Positions 11,176-23,115 of a stretch of 64,000 nucleotides of DNA are shown in pieces. The stretch is from Macrotrachela quadricornifera (taxonomy: Eukaryota > Rotifera > Eurotatoria > Philodinida > Philodinidae). Made by a program: the position numbers and the translations under genes. Within the stretch, counting starts at the first letter, position 1, and each line of letters starts with the position of its first letter. A model generated the notes under the pieces. It ran no database searches and was not told the DNA's origin. It was given only the letters and a program-made list of their open reading frames with translations. The DNA is taken from assembly GCA_022393335.1 (NCBI GenBank), contig JAJEKB010000543.1:299675-363674 (forward strand). The letters are read 5' to 3'.

Positions 11176-14100
11176 TATTATCTTGCATGATTGCTTCAAA
11201 TAACTATCAAAAGTTTTAATTTTGATTTTTATAAAATACATATGCGCACATTGTATAGAATTAATTTTTAAATTTTATTTTCTATTAAAAAATAATAAGA
11301 GAGAGAGAATATATATAATCTCCATAACTCGATAATAGTCATAGCTAATTCATAAGAATGATGTAAGTAAATAGTTTTATTAAGTATTATTATTAATTTA
11401 TTCATTATCAAATAGAATAAATATATGCAAAGCATTCCATCATGTAAGAGAATAACAAGGAAAAATCAAAATAAATATGCAATGTTGACTAATTCTGAGA
11501 ACCAATTTGTCTAAATATTAAAATTTGTGGTCAAAAGCGAAGCCGCTGAAATAAAGTTCTTTGGGTACTAAATTACTTCTTTCCTTACAAAAAAAAACAT
11601 ACTAATGTTCCATGATTAAAAATTTGGTTTTTTGTGTATTTATAAAATGTGTTTTGATTTCCTCTTGTTAGTTTTCTTAGATAACCAATAAAATATCTTT
11701 AGTAATTTTATCAATAATATTTCATAAAAACATTTGCTTACATTATTTGTATGAAAAAAAAAAAATTTTTTTTATTAATCAAAAAATCAGTCTATTTATT
11801 TGAACTGAAGCAGAGATATTTCAGTTTATCATCGTAGTGCTATTTATGGTCTTTCCTGTATTTGCATGCTCATAATATGCATGTTTTCGAACCCTTTCCG
11901 ATGATAATTACAGTCGTTTAGTCTTAAAATTAGGTTGAAGTTTTTATGTCTTTTAGTTTTTTTTTTTGTCGTTCTTGTACATAATAAAAGGTATTTATCA
12001 ATCTCATCTTGATTTTTTCTGCATTTTAATATTGAATATTTATTAAAGTTTTACATAGCAGCTATCATTTATCAATAGCGAGTTATTTAACTGGTCTTAT
12101 TTATTTAGTTATAAAAGAAATAGATAAAAACTAGCAAAAATTGCAATCATAATTATTTTCATATTAGTACGAATTGTAAACAAAAATATTATTGTATATG
12201 TATATAAATATTGTCTTCTAGTTAATAATGTTGATATTTTGTTGAAAGATGTCATAAATTAATTGAAAAAAGTCGACGAAAAGGAAGATCATAGTAATGA
12301 TAACATTGAATAACTTTCATGAAAACATTTATATATCAAAAATAGTACTTCTATACTTAATAGACAAAATATTTTAATTTTTATCATACTGATTTTCACA
12401 CAATGGAAGAATATTCACGAATATATTATTATAATTAATCTATATTTTGCTCTTTTCTAATTCAAATTAGTTTCTCATATATCATTGGATTAATTTTTTA
12501 TCTAATTATCTATAGAATAGACATAGTAGAAAACTCTACATTCTGATATTTCAATCTCTAAGGATTAATCTATTCTTGTATAAAAGATCTTAAAAATTAA
12601 TAGAAAATAAATGAATATCATTTGATTTAGTACTGAAATTTAGTTCTTGTTTTACGTTCTTAGTTAATCTATCTAAGTTTATTCTATTTATAATTTTGCT
12701 TTTTCTTTTTATTTGATGATGAAAAAAAATTCTTTGTAATAATAACTAATCGGAAACTTTTTTCTTACTATCAAATCAAAGTCATTACCGTTTATGCAAT
12801 TTTTTTTTCTCACTTCGTTTATATTAATATTTAAAATCTCTATTACTTGCTTAAAAAACTACTGGTTATTAATAATGTATAAACGACTTATTAACATATT
12901 GCAATATTAATAGGGACAATCGGCGTGTTTGAGTTATATTTTCTTTCTGTCTTATTATTTCAAATTCTAATGAGCATTTTTGTTCTATAGTTCTCTTTCT
13001 TATCTTTTTCTTTGATTATTTTTTTGTCATGCAAAGTATATGCAATAGCAATATTTCATATAATTGATTGCTAGTATTATTTCCTATATAAATATTCTTC
13101 TAGTGAAATCGCAAATATGTAAGTCATCTATTAAAGTTGGTATATCTGATTTCGTGGTTGAATAGTTAAAAGGAATAAACAATAGCACTAATGGAGTTAT
13201 TGATTAAACAGAACGAAAAAAAAAAAAGTTTAGTAGAGCATATTGAATGAATAGAAATGATTTTATCAGTAGAATAATATTCTTGGAAAACATGAGTAAT
13301 AATAAAAGATATAGATATTATGGGGTAATGTCTTTTGCTAAAATTTGACATAAATTTTGAATTTATTATTTACATATGATTTTATTAGAAATCAAATGAA
13401 TGAGTAAGTTTATATAAAATTTTTCTCTTAATCATTACATTTTCTTTTGTTTCTGTTTCAATTAGTAGAAAGAAAGAAATATTCGAATGACGTATTGCAA
13501 TTGCTAGCATTTGTTCAATACTATCACGGTATAATTAAATAGTAGATTGACAGACGATGTTCGATACTAGCAGACAGTTGACGGCAGGAAGTGCATCAAA
13601 ATAACTTATTATTTTAATCTGTTTATCAGTTTCTTCATGTATGAATGTCATTCTAAGTCAATCAACCGATTGCTCTATCGAAGCACAGTTTCATATAGGA
13701 AGAAAAATAATATACCAAAATCGTGAGACTATCGAAGCATATAGAAATATGGAAAATAACAATCAATAACTAATAACATTTTGATTTAATTATAATCTTT
13801 CGTGTCGAATTGCAGTCAGTAGCTCGATATATCACTTAGATTTAACCCTATTTTCTTGTCTTAAAAACAAATGTACTATAAGAAAAATAGAAAATCGTTT
13901 AAAACGACTAGATTTGTATCGAAAACAAATCTGATTTTTCCGCATCTTTAAACACTTCCTATCATATTACTTATCAACTAAGTAGAAAAAACACATACAA
14001 CAATAATTAATTGAATTCTTTCTCCTTTGTTCTTATTACTAAATTTCATTTATCTATTAATCTATTATGAATAGTGAGAAAATACGTAACATATTCACAT

Positions 14101-15077
14101 TGAATACCACGTGCAATTATCATCAATCAGATAAATCATAAAAATTTGAGTATTTTTTTCAAAAGGTGCTTCATGAAAACTTCTAATAAAAGGTATGTGA
14201 TTAAATTTCTTTTTTTTTTACTTGTTCTAATGGTTTTTCTCATACTCAAAATGAACCACTTAAATACAAGTATCACATCCTATTTAACAGGAAATGTTTC
14301 CAGGGTTTTTTGTTTTGATGTGCCATAAAATTTAATCTATATAAATTTTATAGAGCTTTCGACGTCATGTCTTTTAAAATATTTAATAGTCCAACATTTG
14401 GTTAAGTCAATATATATGCAGAACAAATAAAAAAAAACTTCCAAGAAAGCTACTTCGTTTTTCTAATATACTTTTTTTTTATACGTTAAAATCTATTGGA
14501 TATTCAAAGTTAGTATATCAAAAGATTGTAGCGCCTATCAAGTTTTCGAACTGTATATATAAGAGAACTATAGTAATAATAACAAATAGAAATAATTCAA
14601 TTGACTCCTGCTGTTTGTCATGCATATTTCTTGTTTATATAATATTTCAATTATATTAATATGAGGTCACAAAAAAAAACAAGTTCGAAAAATGAATTTT
14701 TTCATACTAGATAATCAATTTCATGGTAAAAATTTAAATGAGATAATAAATAAACCTTTGAGAAATCTTCTATAACTTAGATTATTATCTTAGATTCTAA
14801 CTAATAAAAGAAAATAGATGTGGATTTTATTGATATATTAAACAGATATTATGTATTCGCTTAAAGGAAAGAAAAAGTAATCTAATTCATTCAATAAAGT
14901 TTCTCTTATATATTGATATAAGACTATGTTTATATTATGTTTTCATTTATATTGATTATAAGATATAAAGACATCGACATAGTGTTAACGTTTAGATATG
15001 ATTAAAGATAAACACTATTTAAAATATTAATTGAGATTACTAGAGGCCTATAAATTTGTATATGTCATTTTTTAAAA
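11176..15077. other. Long intergenic stretch, nothing recognised
   Basis: Nearly 4 kb of AT-rich sequence without a supportable gene on either strand. Open frames near 13166-13351 (minus) and 14146-14328 (plus) are short and Phe/Ile/Lys-rich, without start context or motif. No RNA gene was recognised. Confidence 0.5.
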
Positions 15078-15181
15078 CCCTTTGACGGGTGGCGGATCAT
15101 GTATGCATCTCTTATTTTTTTTCGTTCTGTTCTTCCGTACTCCTTTTAGCTTTTTCCATTCAAAAGTCGCCTGTCAAAGGG
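15078..15181. mobile_element. Miniature inverted-repeat element, about 104 bp, CCCTTTGAC ends
   Basis: The left end reads CCCTTTGACGGGTGGCG. The right end, on the other strand, reads CCCTTTGACAGGCGACTTTT. The right end abuts TTAA (15182-15185) and the left is preceded by TTTAAAA, which could be a decayed TTAA. Ends starting CCCTTTG next to TTAA are the pattern of piggyBac/looper-type elements. It carries no gene. The subclass is inference from the ends alone. Confidence 0.55.
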
Positions 15182-16590
15182 TTAAGTTAAATACATTTAT
15201 CTGTCTCATAAGTATAGTATCGATTAATAATGGTTGAGAACATACTAATAAGTTTTCTTTAGAAAATAATAAAAATATATATTATGTTATTTTACTATAC
15301 TATTGCATTAATTTTAATCATAAATCTAATAAATATGGATGAATTAGATATAACCTTTAATATTTTGATAAAGTTACCATATTTAATCAATAAATATTAT
15401 TATAGAATATTGATTGTATCGATCTAATATTTCATGGCTAATGTCTTTTAGAACAATTCTTCATTAAAAAATCGCACGTCATCAGCAATCTAGAGCATAT
15501 ATTGCTTTATAATATTGCTACTACTTCTATATCTTATCGACTTATCACTACGCAAACATGCTATAATCTTTCCTCTTTTTTGCATAGACGCTGTGCATGT
15601 CTCAAGGCAATAATACTGCATTTATTTACTGTCACTTATACTAGTGCTTGCCTGTCTAATTTCTTTGATTAATTTTATGCGAAAACTAAATAATTATTTT
15701 TTTTCTTATCTTTATTTTTCTTTTAAGTGTATATATTTACACATACATAACGGGATTGCTTAAAAATTTACATATATATATACGTAGTTCTTAGAAGTTC
15801 CGCTTTTCTAATAAGTGTTCTTTAAAATGAGACAGGTGATGCGTGTGCTTATATATAATTTCTTTCGTGATTTCTGTCACTTAACAATGATAGAGGAAAA
15901 AAATCATGGATTGCCGGAAATGTTATATGGTGTCTGTCAACGTTTTCTAAATTGCCTCTGTTAGTTATATATATATATATATGCTAGATCTGTTGACGTT
16001 ACGACGCAGAAAGAAAAAAAAAGACTGTTTCATAATAAAAGTAGCATATGCTGATGACATATTGCAGAGGAACAAAAGGAAATGGAAGCATTTATAATAT
16101 TATCTTTTTTTTTTCCTTTTCTATTTATGAAAGAAACTTATAAGTTAAGAGAAATTTAAATACAATAACAAAATATATCCATTTAAGATATTTGAATAAT
16201 CTCTCAAACATGATATAATTTATTTGTGTTTTAAAACGCTTATAAACATATTTTGGAAACTTATTACGTACAAATATTCTTTGCTATATAGAAAAAAAAA
16301 CATTATTATAAATACAAAACGGTAAATATATTCATATTTATTTGTTTTTTTTTTTAAAGAAAATCTGTTATAAAGTTTATTTTTGCAAACAGCTTAATTT
16401 GAATTATTTATGGAACATAAAAATTTAAGTTATAATACACTTGGGAAAACAAGATTAAAGAGGAAAAGAAAGACATATGCTTTTGTGTTTAGTCCTCAGA
16501 AAAAGGAAAGAACCTTGAGAATGTTTTAATATTATTTTCTATATATTGTCTTTATTTTTTTTTTGTATTATTGAATAGAACAAAGAAAAA
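15182..16590. other. Intergenic, upstream of the receptor gene
   Basis: AT-rich spacer with no supportable gene. It contains a short TA repeat near 15967-15980 and A/T homopolymers. The promoter of the receptor at 16591 is presumably here, but no specific signal was identified. Confidence 0.45.
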
Positions 16591-17703
16591 ATGGTAATAA
16601 CATTTATTGATATTGCACATTTTTTATCTGGTTTATATTCTCTTATACTTATTCTTATTGGTACACCATTAAATCTTCTTTGTTTTTATATATTTACACG
16701 TCTTGTACCAAATCGTTCAAATTCAACAATAATTGTCTTTGCACATTTAGCACTTATTGAATTACTTATACCATTTACATGGAATATAAATTATGTTGTA
16801 CGAGAATTATTATGGAAATATCAAAAACAACATAATACAATCAAAAATCTTGAACAACATTCATTATTAGTATGTAAATTAATATCTTATGGAGCATATT
16901 TTTCTCTTCAATGTGCTGCATGGCTTAAAACATTAGCTACATTTGTACGTTGTGTTTCATTACGTCATCAATGGTTATTAAATAAATGGTTATCAAGACC
17001 AGTTATAATTCATCGTGTTATTTGGGCAGTTATTTTTCTTGCTGGTTTAATTAATTTTCCAATATTAATTATAAATGGTAAACGTATATATTATAATGAT
17101 GAATATAATAATACAAAAATTCAAACACAATGTTATCAATCAAGATTTTTTCAATTTTGGGAAATAACACATTTATTATTTTATAATTTTATTCCATTTA
17201 CATTAATGATTATAAGTAATATAGCATTAATTCGTCAAGTAAAAGAATCTCATAATCGAATGAAACAATCAAAAATGGCTTCACAAAAAAATAATAGTCG
17301 TCGACAAAAATCTAATGAAGGTTCAAGATTAACAAAAACATTAATATTAATAACAATATTTTTTATAACATTTACTTCACCTTCAGCTATATTTTATATT
17401 TTTTTTGGAAAACGAATTAAACGTCATAAAGATTTAATAACAATGAGTTTAAGTAATTTAGCAACAACAAGTCATGCTTGTTCATTTATTATTTATTGGT
17501 TAACATCAACTGATTTTCGAGATGCTGCTATTAGTGTTCTCTTTTGTCGTCCAATAACTCCTCAACGACAATTAACAGAAGAAAGACAAAATGATAAACC
17601 TATATCTGATCCACCACGATTATTATCATTATCAAATCAATCTAACAATGAAAATCAACGGAAATTACCTTTACTTCAAACTCAAATAACAACAGTTGAA
17701 TAA
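16591..17703 (+). CDS. Orphan rhodopsin-like G-protein-coupled receptor, intronless
   Basis: A 370-residue seven-helix receptor in one exon. TM1 (about 10-36) has the GTPLNLL signature with Asn28; TM2 is about 46-66; TM3 begins after Cys95, which can pair with Cys181 in the second extracellular loop; TM4 is about 143-162; TM5 about 191-214; TM6 about 249-272 with Pro264; TM7 about 285-305. A basic third intracellular loop (KQSKMASQKNNSRRQK) and a hydrophilic tail of about 60 residues follow. The DRY motif after TM3 is replaced by VRC, and TM7 lacks NPxxY, reading SHACSFIIY instead. Topology and disulfide pair support a class-A, peptide-receptor-like protein. The ligand is unknown. It converges on the SLC6 gene, with 145 bp between stop codons. 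Confidence 0.85.
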   Translation: MVITFIDIAHFLSGLYSLILILIGTPLNLLCFYIFTRLVPNRSNSTIIVFAHLALIELLIPFTWNINYVVRELLWKYQKQHNTIKNLEQHSLLVCKLISYGAYFSLQCAAWLKTLATFVRCVSLRHQWLLNKWLSRPVIIHRVIWAVIFLAGLINFPILIINGKRIYYNDEYNNTKIQTQCYQSRFFQFWEITHLLFYNFIPFTLMIISNIALIRQVKESHNRMKQSKMASQKNNSRRQKSNEGSRLTKTLILITIFFITFTSPSAIFYIFFGKRIKRHKDLITMSLSNLATTSHACSFIIYWLTSTDFRDAAISVLFCRPITPQRQLTEERQNDKPISDPPRLLSLSNQSNNENQRKLPLLQTQITTVE

Positions 17704-17848
17704 TGTATATAAAAATATTGATTTTATTTTATTTTATTTGTTCTTTCTTTATGTATTGTCTAAAAATAAAAACTAATCAATAAAATAATACATACATATA
17801 TTTATTTTACAATAACTATCTAAATAAATACGAACAAATAAACAACAG

Positions 17849-20656
17849 TTAAACATATACAGTAGGTGATAATGATGATGATGACATTAAAAATCCGCTA
17901 GTACCATTTTCAATTTGTTGTCGAAGTTTTCGTTTAGTTATATCAGGTACAAATAAAAGACGAAAACGTTGTTTTAATGAATCTCTTGAATCTGAATAAC
18001 GTATAAATGCATAGAATATAGTTATTGGTATTGGTAATATAAAACACATATTAAGACACCAACCAAATATAATTGACCATGATGGATATTTATAATTACC
18101 ATATTTTAATTCATCTGAATAAGTTAATGATAATATCATAAGTAATATGACAATAACTGGACATAATACTGTCCAAGCAAGACGAAAAAAACGATTTGGT
18201 TCGAAACCAAGATTTGTACGAATATCATTGACAATATTATCAATACCATAAACCTAAAATTTTATATATTAATAATAATATATAACTTAAGATTTTTTAT
18301 TTTTCTATTAAATTAAATAAATTTACCCAACTAGCAGCTATAGCTTCCATCATAACAACAATCATAATAGCCGGAGCTGTTGCAAATTTATCCAAAAATT
18401 GTACCACATAATTACCACCTAGAAAACATTAAAAAGAATAATATTTTATTAATCATAAGTTTTTGTCTCTTTAATGACAAATTTCATTAACCTTGCGTGA
18501 CTGTTGGGAGACAGGCAATTATAAGTAGACAACACATAATAAACATTCCAGATTTTCTATGACGTTTTAATAATGGAAATTCATCACTTAATGCTGCATA
18601 CATTGCTTCTAAACCACCAAAATCACTATCAATTCCTAAATTAATAACCATTAAAAAAAATAATATTGAAAAAAATGTTGAATATTTAAATGTTGCTAAA
18701 ATTTCTGGATAAGCAATAAATGATAAACTTGGTCCTTGATCAACAACATTTTCAATCTCTTTGTTTAAACGAAATGACATATGACCTAATGCTGAAAAAA
18801 CAACAAAACCAGCAAGAAAACTTGCAGTAAAATTAGCAACAACAGCAATTAATGCATCATAATAACAATTATTTGTTGAAACATTATATGAACCATATGT
18901 TGTTAATACTGATAAACCAGGGCCAAGTGTAAAAAAAATTTGATTAGCTGCTGAAAACCATACTTTCATATCTTTTAATCTTTTAAATGATGGTCGTAAA
19001 AAAAATCGTATGCCTTTATGTGAACCTTCTAAACTAAGACCTTGAATAAGTAATATTATTAAAACAACATAAGGTAATATAGCTGTTACATAAACAGCTT
19101 TGCCTAGAAATTTTTAAAAAAAAATTATTTGAAAAATTTTTTCTTATTTTTTTTTTTTTTACCTGTACTTTTAACTCCACGATAAATACACATATACATT
19201 AAGATAAATATTGATACAAGACATAAAAATAAATCAATTTTAATATGTCCCAAATCAGTTAAACCTTTTGAATGATTTATACCTAACATATAAATATTAT
19301 AATATTCAGCAGCTGATGAAATTTGTGATTGATTTTTATCTGTTTCATTTGAATAAAAATGTGTTTGATTATTTAGATTTTCCATACGCATACGTTCAGA
19401 ACATAAATATGTATTCCATGTATGTGAACATAAACTCCATGGCATAATTTCACGAAATGATGAAAATAAATAAAATACAGCATGTGCTATAAACATACAA
19501 TATAACAAAAATACTTTCAAATAAATAAAAAATTTTTACCAATTATTGTTGTATAAAATAATGTAACAGCTGTAACAATAATAAATGATGCTATACCAAT
19601 ACCTTTCATTGATGGAGCTATTCTACCCCAAAGTGTTATATTACCACAACGATAATATTGACCAAGAAATAATTCCAAATACCTAGTTTTATTTTTTATA
19701 TTAAAATATGTTCTTTTTAAATTAAAACTAAACTAAACTTACATCATTGGTATACCAATAAGACATAAAAATATCATATATGGAATAAGAAATGCACCAC
19801 CACCATTCTCATAACACATATAAGGAAATCGCCAAACATTACCTTAAATAAAACTAAATAAAATCTATTAATTTTATTTAAAATATATCATACCAAGATC
19901 GACAACATAACCAATAACCGATAGAAGAAATTCAACTTTATTTGTCCATAAATCTCGTGGTACAGTTGGCGATGGCGGAGGTAATGCCAAAGCCGATCTT
20001 GTTAATATAACTAATTGCTCCGTGGCGCTTGTTTTTCGACTAGGATTATTATTATTATCATTTGTCACGATCGTTGATGTTTTCATCTGTTCACATTCTG
20101 GTATATTCTCACTTGAGTCTATAATATCATAGATCAAATAACAAATTAGTTAAAGTAGACTCACGTAATTTGATTATTAAGAATAAAAAGGAAAAATAGA
20201 TGTGAACATGCTCATTTAAATCTCAATTATCATTTTTAAGAAAAAAAAGGAAATATTAAATCCTATCTTATTATATTAAAATGAAAATTGAAACGAAATT
20301 ATTTTTAATTTCTATTCTTAGAAAAAAAACATCATATACTCATACCCATAGCTTCCATTGATTGTATTGAAATCAATTGTCAAGAAAAGATTTTTTTTCT
20401 TATTTTAACTTTCTATTTAACATAATCTATTGTTATATTACTATATTTGCATTGAAGCAATCAAATAGATTCCCTTGACATTCTTTTTATAGGAAAAAAA
20501 AACAAACAAAACTAGAAATCTTCATATTCTAATAAATGACCAAAGTATTCGAACATATATAGAATTTAAATAGGTAATAAAAATATACATACTTTTATGT
20601 TCATTCATTTTAGTTGTTATTTGTTCCATACCACCATTGTTTAATAAATTTTTCAT
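17849..20656 (-). CDS. SLC6 sodium-dependent transporter, monoamine type
   Basis: A plasma-membrane Na+/Cl- symporter of 654 residues. Eight exons keep frame: 20593-20656, 20118-19894, 19842-19743, 19682-19540, 19486-19163, 19103-18492, 18418-18327 and 18253-17849. TM1 carries [14 protein letters not shown]. Asp95 matches the aspartate that binds the amine group in serotonin and dopamine carriers; amino-acid SLC6 members have Gly there. Other SLC6 marks are [21 protein letters not shown], the large loop with two cysteines ([12 protein letters not shown]) and N-glycosylation sites, [30 protein letters not shown] and [11 protein letters not shown]. Length is normal for the family. The start is the first Met of a short upstream exon whose junction restores frame. 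Monoamine transport is inferred from the Asp and overall similarity; the substrate is untested. Confidence 0.9.
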
Positions 20657-22644
20657 ATTTTTTGAAATAAAATTTGTATAGATATAATCATGTATATATC
20701 GTCTATCTAACTACTAATCATTGCTTTCTTCTTCTAGGTTTTCTTCTTTTTTTTTTTTTATTAACTAATTTTAATATCTCATGAGAATATAGAATTAAAA
20801 CGAATACCGTATATATCTTGATTATGATGTAGAAGACTATAATAATAAAAAGCTAAAGAAAGTCTTGCTTAATCAAACAATATTTTTTTCAATGAACTAA
20901 AAGAAATTTATTATTTTATATATCTAATATTCAAGTGTAAAGTGACATCGATGATGTCTAATAATCACGCAACACTTTTCCGACATATACATCCTTTGTT
21001 TTTTTTTTTCTTGTATTATTTTATTTCTTAATGTCATTTGAGTAATCATAAATGAGCTCATTTCATTCAATTCATTTAAATTCTTTTAATTTTATCAATT
21101 AAAATATCCAGGTTTCTTATTTTCTTATAGAATATTCTTTGTATTTTTTCTTTTAATCTGTTATCTCTATTTGACAAGCAATAGTTTTTGAAATATATTC
21201 AAGACACTATGGTGATTGATGTTGAAAACAAGATTACATTAAAAAAAAAAAGAATTTGACATAGATCATATAAAAAATAATCATCTACATGATGATATCA
21301 AGGTTAAATTAATCAAAAGAAAATCTTGATTTTGTTTATTTGTTATTTTATAATTAATTTTAATAATCAATGAATATTAATCAATATATTGAGAATTTAC
21401 ATTGCAAATTAAATAAATTAGTACGACATCAAATATACTATATAAAAAGACTGATTTTTATATATTTTTTTTTATTTATGATAAATGGCAATAAGATGAA
21501 CTCTTGATTGTGGATAAATATTTTTTAGAGCAGGCAATTAGAAAGACTTGAGCCCGGTTGTAAGATAGTTTAGATGGCGCTTGTAAAGTTAAATTCAGCA
21601 ATACGCTAGATTATCGTGATGCGTAATTCGTGTATTCAATATTTTTCGAACTTCTTACACATTTCTTCATGGTCAAATGAACGTGGAGATTTGTCGACAA
21701 ATTTTTTAGTGAAAATGAACTTCAATTCTATATTGTACAAAGTACTGTAGCCATAAAACGTACAGAAAATATTCTGAATGTGATTTCCAAGTTGAAGCTA
21801 CTTTTTTTTGACGGTGAAATAAGTTTCAACATCCAATAAAGGCATATGTATGCAAACATGCAGGTGGTGCTCCGATACATTTTGGGTTATAAATTATACC
21901 TGATTCAGATAAATTAGAAAGTTTAGGAAAAACGACGTGGACAACCAAAAAAATCAGGGCCAGCTTTATCTTGTTAACTTTTTGTATGTTCTTTTTTTCG
22001 TTATATTTAATTAATAATTATGTTATTTCTTTCCAAACTAAATAAACTATAGCGGGCTCAAAAAAATGCTTGTCCCTTGATTTTTCTATCATCTTCATTC
22101 AGACAAATATCATTCTAATTTTTAAATTCTTTTAATACACATCAATACACTTGTGAATGCTCATTCAAACCTATATAATGCGTCTAGTGTAGACATTTAT
22201 TTCCTTTTAACTAAAAATAAATTGGTCATTATTAATACTCATTTTTTTATTTTAAATTGTGCAAAATGAACAGTTAATTTTACAAATAACACATTCAAAC
22301 ATTTTCTTTTCAATTAGAAATTGATTGTAGAAAAAGAAATACATTTAATGCAAGATAATATAAGATACAAGCAAATTGATACTAACTATTGTAATACAAT
22401 GTTTAAGAAAATTAACTTCATTTATTATTATATAAGATGAGAAGTTCATTCACATTCATATTTATCTTTCATAGCATGGAATGTTTCTACAATGACCAAT
22501 ACTATTATAATCAAACTAATAGACTGAATTATTCAATAATGTCAGTATTTAACTAACAATTGTATTTTATTCCGTCACGCTATGTCAGTAGATAATAATA
22601 CGCAATGACCTAAAGTTACTCTACTGAAAAAAAAAGTTGAATAT
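20657..22644. other. Intergenic, with a possible decayed coding relic near 21.7-22.0 kb
   Basis: Most of this is AT-rich spacer. Between about 21540 and 21980 base composition is less extreme and broken frames give protein-like stretches such as YVCKHAGGAPIHFGL and, in another frame, RRGQPKKSGPALS, interrupted by stops and frameshifts. These could be a dead transposable-element gene with a CKHAG-type zinc motif. No intact gene is seen. Confidence 0.35.
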
Positions 22645-23115
22645 CTTCATTACGGACCGAGCAAACGAGCTGATTTTTTTATCAATGATAAAGAATATAT
22701 TTAGACGTTGAATCTATGCAAACAAAGTTAGAGAAAGAAACATTGTTAAATATCACAATGAACCTCAACAAAACAACTTTAGTTTTTTTTTCACACGTAT
22801 AAAACAAAACAATATATGATAAAGAAAGGTCAATTTATTCGAATAAAATGTAATCCATCAAATAAACTTGTGAATAACACATATGTATTTTTATTTGTTA
22901 TTTATCTCCTTTTACTCTACTATAATCCATGTTGATACCTCATAATCTTTTCTTCTTTTCTATATCTAAAAAAAGTAAAATTGTTTTGTTGAGGCTGATA
23001 ACAATACTTAATAAGATGTTTCTCTAGGCATGTCGTTATGACTATAAAGTTTGAACATGCTTCTATCATCAATTAAAAAAAAACAGCTTATTTGCTCGAG
23101 TCATAATGGAGAGAT
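22645..23115. mobile_element. Degenerate inverted-repeat element, about 470 bp
   Basis: The left arm (22645-22778) contains GAGCAAACGAGCTG, GAAACATTGTTA and CCTCAACAAAACAA. The right arm (about 22982-23113), on the other strand, contains GAGCAAATAAGCTG, GAAACATCTTATT and CCTCAACAAAACAA in the same order. The pairing is imperfect, so the copy is older than the elements at 7.1 and 10.4 kb. No terminal duplication or open frame was made out, and the exact ends are uncertain. Confidence 0.55.
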
